This document shows, in pieces, positions 53,746-61,177 of a stretch of 64,000 nt of DNA. The translations under genes and the position numbers were made by a program. The number at the start of each line of letters is the position of its first letter. Position 1 is the stretch's first letter. Origin of the DNA: Deltaproteobacteria bacterium HGW-Deltaproteobacteria-15 (GTDB lineage: Bacteria > Desulfobacterota > DSM-4660 > Desulfatiglandales > HGW-15); the NCBI GenBank assembly GCA_002840535.1, contig PHBH01000010.1:62001-126000 (forward strand), read 5' to 3'. The notes beneath the pieces were generated by a model. That model was not told the DNA's origin, searched no databases, and was given only the letters and a program-made list of their open reading frames with translations.

Positions 53746-54222
53746 CTAAGTTCCAGATACCTCCCCTCCCCCGGTGGGAGGGGCTGGGGGAGGGGGGCTC
53801 TCAATCACAAGTTCGCCGTGGATCGCGGCAAGGAAGACATTTGCGGCCAAAGACGTCGGGCAGACGGTTTCGATTCCAAGTCTTGCATAGACCTGTTCCC
53901 GCCTGGGATCGAAGACCCTGGCCGAGACCTGAGGGACTCGAAAGATCTTACGGGCTACCTGTGCGACCATCAGGTTGACGTTGTCCTCGTGGGTTGTGGC
54001 GATCAGGACATCGGCCTGGGGGAGTTTTGCCTCCTTGAGAACAGAGAGGTGGGAGGCGTCGCCTTCAATGCGGAAACCGCTGAAATCCGGAGAAAGAGCG
54101 CCGAATGCGGACTCATCCCGGTCGATAACCACGACCGCATGTCCCTCCAGGCTCAACCGGTTGGCCAGATCCGATCCAACACGGCCGCAACCGACGATCA
54201 CGATGTACAGATTATTCTTCAT
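53746..54222 (-). CDS. TrkA-N (RCK) single-domain protein with a repeat-derived tail
   Basis: Encodes 158 residues, with a strong AGAGGGAGGAA ribosome-binding site. Residues 1-135 form a TrkA-N domain: YIVIVGCGRVGSDLANRL with a canonical GCGRVG nucleotide loop, VVVIDRDESA and GDASHLSVL. There is no TrkA-C domain. The last 15 residues (ESPPPPAPPTGGGEV) are encoded by a GC-rich palindromic repeat at 53758-53796, so the original 3' end has been replaced. It acts with the second TrkA and TrkH; having two TrkA-type proteins suggests a hetero-assembly. Confidence 0.88.
   Translation of the reverse strand: MKNNLYIVIVGCGRVGSDLANRLSLEGHAVVVIDRDESAFGALSPDFSGFRIEGDASHLSVLKEAKLPQADVLIATTHEDNVNLMVAQVARKIFRVPQVSARVFDPRREQVYARLGIETVCPTSLAANVFLAAIHGELVIESPPPPAPPTGGGEVSGT
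53758..53796. repeat. GC-rich palindrome (CCTCCCCC/GGGGGAGG type) within the TrkA-N 3' end
   Basis: CCTCCCCTCCCCCGGTGGGA pairs with GGGGCTGGGGGAGGGG. The unit resembles dispersed CCCTCCCC...GGGGAGGG repeats of many genomes. Its codons give a proline/glycine-rich end to the TrkA-N protein. Confidence 0.6.
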
Positions 54223-54240
54223 TTCCTCCCTCTTTCTTGC

Positions 54241-55203
54241 TTACGGTGCGGGGTGCGTTTCTTCTCTCTCAGCCTGGTCAAGGGATTCGGCCGTGTTCAG
54301 ATTGACCCTCGCCGGCTTGTAAGCAGGATCGATATCCAGGGCTGCGCGAAAGAACCTCATGGCCTCCGGCAGATCCCCCTGGATCTCCAGGAGAACACCT
54401 GTCAGGTCGTACGGTTCCGGCCGGCCGGGATCAATAGCCATGGCCTTTCCTATGGCGCGGCGGGCATCCTCGAACTGCCTGTCCGTTATGTAGCGATTCG
54501 AGAGGCTGATCCATGTTTGGTAATCTTCAGCGGTTTCCTCGGTCAGCGCCTCCCGCTCAAGAACCTGCGTTACAAGCCCACGGATTTCTCTCGGGCTGAA
54601 AGGTTTCTGGATAAAATCGGCCGCTCCGAGCTTCATGGCCTCGACCGCCGACTCGATGGTTCCGTGGGCAGTGATGATGATTACGCGAGCCTTGGACCAC
54701 CTTTCTCGAACCCGGCGCAACACTTCCATGCCGTCCATCCCGGGCATCTTCAGATCCAGGAGAATCAGGGAGAAATCCTCTTCCTGAAGCTTTTGAAGCG
54801 CCTCTTCGCCGTTCACGGCCGTTCGGATCTCCACACCCAGGGATTCGAGCGATTGAGAGAGGGTCAGGCGGATATTTTTTTCATCATCCACTACGAGGAT
54901 CGGCGCTTTTACACGGTCGCTCATTTTTTCAGGCAGCTTACAGGGATTCTCCTCCTGAAACTTCCGGATCTTCATCTCGGTCTTCCGGATGGCCGCTTCT
55001 ATATTGGCCAACTCCTGCAGGTAACGTTCATGGATGTGGTTAAGCTCTTCGGGTTGATCCGATTTTTCCGCCGATCTCAGGTTTGATTCTCTTATCGTCT
55101 TTGCAAAGTTCCTCTTTTCGTGCAGTTCCTTGAGGGATTGCCTGAGGAGCAGCAAATGAGAACATTTTAGTTCGGGGACTTCTCCATTTTCTTTCTTTTC
55201 CAT
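54241..55203 (-). CDS. Receiver-domain protein with coiled coil and TPR tail
   Basis: Encodes 320 residues from the ATG at 55201-55203, preceded by AGAGGAATGCC; an upstream in-frame start lacks a site and conservation. A coiled coil (about 10-85), then a CheY-like receiver (100-215) with ILVVDDEKNIRLTLSQSL, the phospho-acceptor Asp in LILLDLKMPG and the IIITAHG/KPFS switch residues, then TPR-like helices (235-305, with AMAIDPGRPEPYDLTGVLLE). No DNA-binding domain, so output is probably protein-protein. It lies between the sigma-54 regulator and the TrkA genes; it is likely phosphorylated by the locus kinase. Confidence 0.85.
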   Translation of the reverse strand: MEKKENGEVPELKCSHLLLLRQSLKELHEKRNFAKTIRESNLRSAEKSDQPEELNHIHERYLQELANIEAAIRKTEMKIRKFQEENPCKLPEKMSDRVKAPILVVDDEKNIRLTLSQSLESLGVEIRTAVNGEEALQKLQEEDFSLILLDLKMPGMDGMEVLRRVRERWSKARVIIITAHGTIESAVEAMKLGAADFIQKPFSPREIRGLVTQVLEREALTEETAEDYQTWISLSNRYITDRQFEDARRAIGKAMAIDPGRPEPYDLTGVLLEIQGDLPEAMRFFRAALDIDPAYKPARVNLNTAESLDQAEREETHPAP

Positions 55204-55763
55204 GGCATTCCTCTTTTTTCTCCGCACGACCTCGGACCGTGCAGAATGTTCCGCTGAATGCCGATAGAGCAATGGTCGTGCCATAATAAAGAGTTGAAAT
55301 TCAATAGGTTACAAGCTACCAAGTACAGAAGAGATTGCAAAATGAAAGGCAGGCATATAACGGCCCTTGCAAAAGGCAAGGGGGGGCAGCTGAAAGATAT
55401 TAATCTGGTCAGCCACTGAAAACCTGGTTCTGTGGGCCAGGTCGGTGGCAATCGGCTTTGCCTGAGGAATTGATCCAATAAAATTCGAAATCCGAATATC
55501 GAAATCCGAAAAAAAATTTAAAATCCAAATGTTACAATGTTCAAAACAGATGAGACGGATGAGGGCTTCAGCAACTCATGTATTTAGGGATCACCAATTC
55601 CTAACTTTTGGTCATTTGGGTTTTGATCATTTGATATTTTTTCGGATTTCGTATTTCGTGCTTCGGATTTCAAGAGTCATCTCTTCCAGGGTTATTCCAA
55701 AGCCGGCCCTCTGGAACCGGATCTTTACTTGTGCCTTCGTGTCTTAGTGGCCGAATTCTTATT
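55204..55763. other. Noncoding region between two regulator genes
   Basis: These 560 bases hold no gene. They contain the composite repeat at 55417-55735 and, toward 55204, the presumed promoter of the receiver-TPR gene; no clear boxes were found. Confidence 0.6.
55417..55735. repeat. MITE-like composite repeat, copy 2
   Basis: The left end TGAAAACCTGGTTCTGTGGG (from 55417) and right end AAAGCCGGCCCTCTGGAACC (from 55700) match the ends of the element at 14071-14326, including the following ATCTTTAC(C/T)TGTGC. The centre is different: here it is the ATTCGAAATCCGAATATCG inverted repeat (55481-55515 against 55641-55670). Nested insertion of one repeat in another, or a shared target, would explain this. 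Confidence 0.6.
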
Positions 55764-57143
55764 CTAAATGCCGTAGGTTTTGCGTTTCCGCCAGAGGGTG
55801 GCCTGATCAATTCCCAAGATATCCGCCGCCTCCTGGAGCGAGGAAGCAGCAGCAAGCACTCTCCGGATGTGGAGTTCTTCAACTTGAGCAAGCGGCACTC
55901 TGTCCCCCAAGGCAGGGGCCCCCCGAGTGCTTCCGGCAATAGGCGCAGGCAAATCTTCTTTGGAGATTCTTTCGTCTCCTCCGAGGATTACTGCGCGCTC
56001 CAGTGCGTTTCGCAGTTCCCTGAGATTGCCCGGCCAGGGGTAAGTCTGGATAGCATCGGCGGCCTCATCCGTAAGGCCGAGTACGGATTTATGATTTGCT
56101 CGGTTGAAGAAGAGCAGAAAACCGGAGGCCAATGGCAGGATGTCCTCCGGACGCTCTCGAAGGGGTGGCACCACGATGCTGATAACGTTTATCCGGTAGT
56201 AGAGGTCCTGACGGAATCTGCCGGCGGCGACCGCCTGTTCAAGATCCGCATTGGTTGCGACAATGATACGTACGTCCGCTTTTCGCGGGGTCGGGTCGCC
56301 CACTTTCTCGTACTCCCGGTCCTGGATGAATCGCAGCAGCTTGGATTGAACAGAAGGAGCGATATCCGCGATCTCGTCCAAAAAGAGGGTGCCGCCCTCG
56401 GAAAGCGCTATTCGACCGGGATTGTCTCGAACCGCACCGGTAAAGGCGCCCTTGACATGACCGAAAATTTCGGTTTCCAGAAGATCAGGCGGTACGGCAG
56501 GGCACGAGACGACTACAAAAGGTTTCTTTGCCCGCTCACTCCAGAGGTGAACGGCACGAGCGAAAACCGATTTGCCGGTGCCGCTTTCGCCCTGGAGCAA
56601 GATTACGGCTTCAGATTGGGCAGCCTTCTTTGCCGTTTCGATCGCCCTCTGCATGGAGGAATTCTGACTCTGAAAGGTGGGCTGCGGATCGAGCCTCTTA
56701 ATGTCGTCTTTGAGAGAAGAGATTTCCCGTTCCAGCGCCCGAATCCGGGCAACCTTCGTTGTCAGTACCCTTATTTGATCAGGCGTGAAGGGCTTGGCAA
56801 TGTAATCGGCGGCGCCCGTCTTCATGGCCTGTACCGCCGTCTCAATAGTCGCGTAGGCCGTGATCACAACGATCTTTATCCAGGGCAACTCGGCAAGAAG
56901 TTGCGGGATCAGATTCATACCGTCTTCGTCACCCAATCGAAGATCCACGAAAGCCATATCGAATGAATGCCTTTTAGCCTCTTCGACTGCGTCCCCCGGG
57001 TTGCTCACGGAAGTAACGGCGTGGCCTTCTATCGAGAGACAGGTAGCGAGGGTCTTCCGGATGTTAGGCTCATCATCCACGATCAGGATATGGAGGGTTC
57101 CTGGTTTTATTTGATTAGCGTCCATAAGCGCCCATGAATGCAA
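55764..57143 (-). CDS. Sigma-54-dependent response regulator (NtrC family)
   Basis: Encodes 459 residues (a second Met at codon 7 is an alternative start). Receiver (17-130) with LIVDDEPNIRKTLATCL and phospho-Asp in FVDLRLGDEDG; AAA+ domain (145-385) with Walker A GESGTGKS, the sigma-54 contact loop GAFTGA, and FLDEIADI (Walker B); C-terminal Fis-type helix-turn-helix (415-459, EAADILGIDQATLWRKRK). It activates sigma-54 promoters. It is the first gene of the minus-strand potassium/signalling locus and is probably the transcriptional output for it. Confidence 0.94.
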   Translation of the reverse strand: MHSWALMDANQIKPGTLHILIVDDEPNIRKTLATCLSIEGHAVTSVSNPGDAVEEAKRHSFDMAFVDLRLGDEDGMNLIPQLLAELPWIKIVVITAYATIETAVQAMKTGAADYIAKPFTPDQIRVLTTKVARIRALEREISSLKDDIKRLDPQPTFQSQNSSMQRAIETAKKAAQSEAVILLQGESGTGKSVFARAVHLWSERAKKPFVVVSCPAVPPDLLETEIFGHVKGAFTGAVRDNPGRIALSEGGTLFLDEIADIAPSVQSKLLRFIQDREYEKVGDPTPRKADVRIIVATNADLEQAVAAGRFRQDLYYRINVISIVVPPLRERPEDILPLASGFLLFFNRANHKSVLGLTDEAADAIQTYPWPGNLRELRNALERAVILGGDERISKEDLPAPIAGSTRGAPALGDRVPLAQVEELHIRRVLAAASSLQEAADILGIDQATLWRKRKTYGI

Positions 57144-57304
57144 TAACCCCGAGTCCTTACATGATGCTGAAGGGTGTCCAAGAACTTGCCGTGGTCCGGC
57201 GACCCCGGCAGAAGGCGCCGGCAGAACGGCAGAAGACAGAGAATAAACTCATTACGGGAGTGTCGAAGAAAATGCAGCCGATTACCGGTGCCTGCTTGTC
57301 GCCG

Positions 57305-57871
57305 CTATTTCAGACAAGCGCTGCTCAGAATATCTTCAAATGTTTTCAGAAGGGCCTCTTTCTCAGGTGACTTCTCAAATTCCTTGAGCCATTCTCTCAC
57401 ATAGTTCCTGTCAATGCCCGGATTCTTCACGATGAGAGAGCGTACATCCTCCAAATCCCTTGGCCTCCCGGCAAAAACTTTGTGAATGATCACATCTTCA
57501 ACAGCGGCAAACATGACCCTTGTTCCGCCCAATAGAGCCGGGGTTGCCCTCGCTATGGCTTGCCTTTCATAGGGTCTGAAGGAGAATATGAAGTCGATCC
57601 TGATCCCGCTCTCCTTGTCCAAGGCCGGCAGGACATAGGTCTTTTCAACGAAGGCCTCGAAATCGTCAGGAATGATCTCAGCGCCAATGGATTTGACTGC
57701 TTGAACGACCACATCGAGGCTCCCGGTGTCGACGCCGAGAGTAATGTCTATGTCTTTGGTCATTCGAGGGGTCCCGTGGAAAAGGACAGCCTGGCCCCCA
57801 ATGATGATGTAAGGCAAGCCGGCGCGATCCAGCCCTTCCGCAATTCTTGAGATCAACGCCTCAAACATCAT
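57305..57871 (-). CDS. AbiEii/AbiGii-like nucleotidyltransferase
   Basis: Encodes 188 residues. The MNT/DNA-polymerase-beta fold motif is IIGGQAVLFHG with RMTKDIDITLG (the GG...DxD nucleotidyltransferase active site) near residues 23-45; IRIDFIFSFRPYER supplies the third acidic position, and EDVIIHKVFAGRPRDLEDV is the AbiEii-like C-terminal helix signature. Related proteins are the toxin of type IV abortive-infection systems, or antibiotic-type nucleotidyltransferases. It overlaps by 11 bases the small gene upstream, as toxin-antitoxin pairs often do. Confidence 0.8.
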   Translation of the reverse strand: MMFEALISRIAEGLDRAGLPYIIIGGQAVLFHGTPRMTKDIDITLGVDTGSLDVVVQAVKSIGAEIIPDDFEAFVEKTYVLPALDKESGIRIDFIFSFRPYERQAIARATPALLGGTRVMFAAVEDVIIHKVFAGRPRDLEDVRSLIVKNPGIDRNYVREWLKEFEKSPEKEALLKTFEDILSSACLK

Positions 57872-58058
57872 TCAGTATCTTCGCAATTCTGATGTCCACC
57901 TCTATACCATCGAGAGGATCTTTGAGGGGCAAGACACCGAGCTTACACCCTTCGTCCCACATGGCATCCAGCATCCGCAGCGCTGTGGCATAATCCAGGC
58001 TTTCCTTTTTGAGTTGCTCATCGTTGAACCCTGCAAGCAATTTTGCATCCTTGATCAT
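57861..58058 (-). CDS. Small partner of the AbiEii-like protein (putative antitoxin)
   Basis: Encodes 65 residues, helical and acidic: QLKKESLDYATALRMLDAMW, then EGCKLGVLPLKDPLDGIEVD and RIAKILNDV. I do not recognise a DNA-binding motif. It precedes and overlaps the nucleotidyltransferase gene by 11 bases and would be translated first. The order small partner then nucleotidyltransferase fits an antitoxin/toxin pair, but function is unproven. Confidence 0.6.
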   Translation of the reverse strand: MIKDAKLLAGFNDEQLKKESLDYATALRMLDAMWDEGCKLGVLPLKDPLDGIEVDIRIAKILNDV

Positions 58059-58284
58059 AATCTTTCACCGCGGTGTTCTGTTCGCACTCCAATACTAACA
58101 TGCGGAATTCTCATAAACAATTGCTTTCTCTATACGGATGGGTGACGGACAGCGAAAGCCTCTTCAAGGCCATCAAGTAGCTGTCACGGGAAGATGCGGG
58201 AGGGGGGTGGCCTCGCGACAGCGGGCGGGGCTCCCCTCCCATCCATTTGTGCCGGAGCCTGGCCGCGTTGTCTGGCAGTTCTGG

Positions 58285-58304
58285 ATTCCCGCCTGCGCGG
58301 GAAT
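58285..58304. repeat. dRS3-like palindrome ATTCCC-N8-GGGAAT
   Basis: The 20-base element ATTCCCGCCTGCGCGGGAAT fits the ATTCCC-N8-GGGAAT consensus of neisserial dRS3-type repeats, preceded by CTGG and followed by GAC as commonly seen. Such elements are dispersed in many proteobacterial genomes and can be phage integration sites. A single copy was found here. Confidence 0.65.
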
Positions 58305-58433
58305 GACACATCAAGAGTTCTGTCATTTGTCATCTGATGTAAGCGTTTCGAACTGCCAGGATGTGCCGGCAAGTTCGGAGCTTGTGTGTGCCTGGTGGAT
58401 CGCAGAAAAGCAGTTGGTTGAAATGCATTTTTC

Positions 58434-58462
58434 TTGACAGAATTTCTGAATGTTAATAATTG
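58434..58462 (+). promoter_or_regulatory. Putative promoter of the GntR gene
   Basis: Perfect TTGACA at 58434-58439 and TAATTG at 58457-58462 with a 17-base spacer. The -10 box is overlapped by the palindrome at 58460-58470, so the regulator probably represses its own promoter. Confidence 0.5.
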
Positions 58463-58470
58463 TCAGACAA
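58460..58470. promoter_or_regulatory. FadR/GntR-type operator TTGTCAGACAA
   Basis: A perfect 5+1+5 palindrome TTGTC-A-GACAA, flanked by further A/T symmetry (AAT...ATT). FadR-subfamily GntR proteins bind t.GT...AC.a palindromes. It lies between the promoter -10 and the regulator start at 58492, and inside the alternative longer coding frame, which argues that 58492 is the real start. Confidence 0.6.
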
Positions 58471-58491
58471 ATTAAACCATCCGGTATTTCC

Positions 58492-59205
58492 ATGGCCCAC
58501 GCACTCCAGCTGTTCAAGCCGATCCGGGGTAAAAGGACCTTTGAAGAGATCTCCAGCGAGATCAAGAGACTCATCTTCGACGGCGTCCTCAAGCCCGGTG
58601 ACAAGCTTCCATCCGAGATTGAGCTTGCGAGGATGTTCGCCGTTGGACGCCAGTCGGTGCGCGAGGCGCTTCGGCTTCTTGAGCTGTCGGGATTTCTCAA
58701 CATACGCCGGGGAGTAAAAGGGGGTCCCGTAGTTGAAGACACCCTGTTCAACAAAATAGGAAATCTCTTCCTGAATGCCTTCAAGTTCAAGAAGATATCC
58801 CTCGAGGACCTGACCAAAGCCAGGATTGAGATCGAGAAATCCGTTCTCCTCTATGCCATTGAGAATGCGGACGCTGAAGATTTGAAAAGTCTGAAGGACA
58901 ACATTCGAAAAGCGAAGAGCACTCTCAGGAAGGGAAATCCGGCCTTTGAAGAGAACATCGATTTCCACAGGCTGCTTGCCAGATCGTCCAAGAACCACGT
59001 CTTTCTCCTGGTGATGGAATCCATTCTGGCAGTGCTCTCCGATTTCACAAGCCGGGTGAACGACGTGGGTCTCGACCGATCCAGAGAAGTCACACTCTGC
59101 CATGAGAAGATCTTGAGGGCAATACAAGCGAAGGATAGAGAAGAGGGTACCCGGGTTCTGGAAGAGCACCTCAATGAGGTTCGGAGAATTCTCGTTGAGG
59201 ATTAG
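58492..59205 (+). CDS. GntR-family (FadR/FCD subfamily) transcriptional regulator
   Basis: Encodes 237 residues from the ATG at 58492 (an in-frame ATG at 58450 would put the operator inside the gene). The N-terminal winged helix (about 15-80) has RTFEEISSEIKRLIFDGVLK, PGDKLPSEIELARMF and VGRQSVREALRLLE. The C-terminal FCD all-helical domain (95-230) has its metal-binding Asp/His positions in ENIDFHRLLARSS and LCHEKILRAI. It probably controls its own gene and the flavoprotein/ferredoxin/TTT transporter set downstream in the same direction, releasing DNA on binding an organic acid. Confidence 0.92.
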   Translation: MAHALQLFKPIRGKRTFEEISSEIKRLIFDGVLKPGDKLPSEIELARMFAVGRQSVREALRLLELSGFLNIRRGVKGGPVVEDTLFNKIGNLFLNAFKFKKISLEDLTKARIEIEKSVLLYAIENADAEDLKSLKDNIRKAKSTLRKGNPAFEENIDFHRLLARSSKNHVFLLVMESILAVLSDFTSRVNDVGLDRSREVTLCHEKILRAIQAKDREEGTRVLEEHLNEVRRILVED

Positions 59206-59256
59206 CGGGTCTCCGGCAATTCAGACCCCATTATTCGTGAAGACGTGGAGGAGCGC

Positions 59257-60906
59257 GTGAAAGAAAAAAGGATACAGACGGATGTCTTGTGTGTGGGTGC
59301 AGGGATTGCGGGATTGATGGCGGGGATCAGGGCCGCGGAGAAGGGGGCCAGAGTGATCCTTGCCGAGAAAGGCCATGCCCTGCATAGCGGGCGAGGACGC
59401 GGCGGAAACGATCACTTCTGGTGTTACATCCCGGAGATTCACGGCCCGGATCTGGACCTCTTCATGCGGGAGTGTCTGAAGGGGCCTAAGCTGAAAACAA
59501 TGCAGTCAGGCACAGCGTCCCGTGTGCTGCGCGCCTTCCTGGAAAAATCCTTCGATATCGTGAAACTGTGGGACGATTGGGGAATTCCCATGAAATACCA
59601 GGGAAGGTGGGAATTTGCCGGTCACTCTTTTCCCGGGGATGTCCTGACTCACTTGAAGTATGCGGGAAGGGACCAAAAAAAGATCATGATTCAAAAGGCG
59701 CTCGATCTGGGCGCGGAGATCGTCAACAGGGTCATGATCTTCGATCTCCTGAAGGCTGGTGATAGCGTTATCGGCGCCATTGGAATCGATACGCGGGAAG
59801 ATTCCCTGGTGGTGTTTGAAGCCAAGGCGGTGGTGCTCGGCACCGGCTGCCTGGACCGGTTGTACCCGCCCCCTACACCTGCCTGGATGCCGAGTATCCC
59901 CGGCAACCTGACGCTGACCGGCGACGGCCGTGCCATGGCCTACAGGGCAGGCGCCGATATCGTGGGTCCGGAGATGCCCAAACGGCACGTCGGCCCCCGG
60001 TATTTCAGCCGCTTCGGACAAGCCACCTGGATAGGCGTTCTCCGGGACCCCCAAGACAAACCCATCGGACCCTACGTCACCAGGCCGCACCGGGTGTACG
60101 GGGATATGACCCCGGAGGTAAAAGGGGTCTACCTGGAAGAGTTCCTGAAAACAGGGAAGGGTCCCGTGTACATGGACTGTCGGGGCATCTCAGAAGAAGA
60201 TTATGCATACATGATGCACTGGATGTGGCACGAGGGCAATGCCCCCATCCTTGATCACATGAAGGAGGAAGGAATTGATTTTCGAAAACACCCCATAGAG
60301 TTCCAGACCTATCATATCATTCCCGAGGGAAAGATATGGATCAACGAAAAGGGAGAGACCTCTGTCCAGGGCCTTTACTCGGCAGGGGACGAGTCCATGG
60401 GAGGAATCAGTTGTGCCGCCACCTTCGGATGGATTGCCGGAGACAATGCGGCAGGATATGCGCGGAACATCCCTTCCGGCGGTGTTGACGCGGCAGGTCT
60501 GCAAATATCCGAGAAACGCAATCGGCTTGAGGCGATCGAGTCCAGGAAAGAAGGCCCTGACTGGAGGGAGGTCAATATTGCGCTTCAGCAGCTCATGCAG
60601 GACTATGCGGGTGTCGTCCGTTCCGAGACCTTGCTGACAGCCGGCTTGGAATATCTTCAGAGGATGCGAAAAAAAGTGGACCAATCCATGGTCGCACGAA
60701 ACCGCTGGGAGCTCACCCGTTGCCTGGAGACGCTTAATCTGCTGGATCTGGGGGAACTGGTGTTCTCAGGGGCATCTGCGCGCAAGGAGACAAGAGGCTT
60801 GCACATCCGCAGCGACTATCCCCTTACAGACCCTGTCATGGACGGGAAAGAGATTTTTGTAAAAAAAGCGAACGGGAAACCGCTCACTGAAGCGAAAAAG
60901 GCTTGA
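59257..60906 (+). CDS. FAD-dependent oxidoreductase (AprA/fumarate-reductase flavoprotein family)
   Basis: Encodes 549 residues from the GTG at 59257, which has GGAGGAGCGC directly upstream; an earlier in-frame GTG at 59245 lacks one. The FAD-binding GxGxxG is in VGAGIAGLMAG at residues 13-23, followed by a GRGRGGNDHFW segment near 50; VVLGTGCLDRLYPPP and QGLYSAGDESMGGISCAATF are the second FAD contacts. The C-terminal half is helical. It resembles adenylylsulfate-reductase alpha and fumarate-reductase flavoproteins, but catalytic residues of APS reductase could not be verified. It probably pairs with the ferredoxin-like protein 20 bases downstream. The substrate is unknown. Confidence 0.82.
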   Translation: MKEKRIQTDVLCVGAGIAGLMAGIRAAEKGARVILAEKGHALHSGRGRGGNDHFWCYIPEIHGPDLDLFMRECLKGPKLKTMQSGTASRVLRAFLEKSFDIVKLWDDWGIPMKYQGRWEFAGHSFPGDVLTHLKYAGRDQKKIMIQKALDLGAEIVNRVMIFDLLKAGDSVIGAIGIDTREDSLVVFEAKAVVLGTGCLDRLYPPPTPAWMPSIPGNLTLTGDGRAMAYRAGADIVGPEMPKRHVGPRYFSRFGQATWIGVLRDPQDKPIGPYVTRPHRVYGDMTPEVKGVYLEEFLKTGKGPVYMDCRGISEEDYAYMMHWMWHEGNAPILDHMKEEGIDFRKHPIEFQTYHIIPEGKIWINEKGETSVQGLYSAGDESMGGISCAATFGWIAGDNAAGYARNIPSGGVDAAGLQISEKRNRLEAIESRKEGPDWREVNIALQQLMQDYAGVVRSETLLTAGLEYLQRMRKKVDQSMVARNRWELTRCLETLNLLDLGELVFSGASARKETRGLHIRSDYPLTDPVMDGKEIFVKKANGKPLTEAKKA

Positions 60907-60926
60907 TCGCCAGAAAGGAGCTATCC

Positions 60927-61157
60927 ATGCCTCCGGTCATAGATAGGGAAAAATGCACGGCATGCGGCGCCTGCGCGGAATATTGTGCAGAGGACGTGTT
61001 CTTTGGATCAGAAGAGGGGGATGTCCCGCAGGTCAGCTACCCCGAGTTCTGCGCTCATTGCAGCTGCTGCGTTTACGCATGCCCTGCGGAGGCCATCCGG
61101 CTGAGGATCCCCCTTCCCATGCAGTTGCTTTATAAAGACCCGGTAAGGGCGGTCTAG
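60927..61157 (+). CDS. Two-cluster 4Fe-4S ferredoxin-type protein (AprB-like)
   Basis: Encodes 76 residues from the ATG at 60927, with AAAGGAGCTATCC upstream. Cluster I cysteines are C10, C13, C16 and C52 and cluster II C42, C45, C48 and C20, in CTACGACAEYC and CAHCSCCVYACP. It resembles the beta subunit of APS reductase or a bacterial-type ferredoxin. It follows the flavoprotein gene closely and precedes the transporter, suggesting it passes electrons to or from the flavoprotein. Confidence 0.86.
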   Translation: MPPVIDREKCTACGACAEYCAEDVFFGSEEGDVPQVSYPEFCAHCSCCVYACPAEAIRLRIPLPMQLLYKDPVRAV

Positions 61158-61177
61158 CAGGTCTCTGAAGGGAAAGA

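Larger units (their letters stand above)
58059..58491. other. Divergent control region between the AbiEii-like pair and the GntR gene
   Basis: Contains a dRS3-like palindrome (58285-58304), the GntR promoter and operator (58434-58470), and nothing coding. A frame reading leftward at 58111-58326 and others have no ribosome-binding site or conserved features. Confidence 0.6.

Noticed and set aside
53818-55086. A 422-codon plus-strand open frame
   Set aside because: It is antisense to the TrkA-N and receiver-TPR genes, both with intact domains; no domain is visible in the plus-strand translation.
55731-56966. A 411-codon plus-strand open frame
   Set aside because: Shadow of the sigma-54 regulator, whose GAFTGA and Walker motifs are unambiguous on the minus strand.
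57165-57182. Possible sigma-54 promoter (GG-N10-GC) upstream of the sigma-54 regulator
   Set aside because: TTGGACACCCTTCAGCAT on the minus strand has only the minimal GG/GC spacing and departs from TGGCAC-N5-TTGC at several positions; chance matches of this quality are common.
59245-60906. Annotating the flavoprotein as a true adenylylsulfate reductase (AprA)
   Set aside because: Family resemblance only; AMP- and sulfite-binding residues could not be checked, no sat or qmo genes are adjacent, and the linked transporter points to an organic acid.
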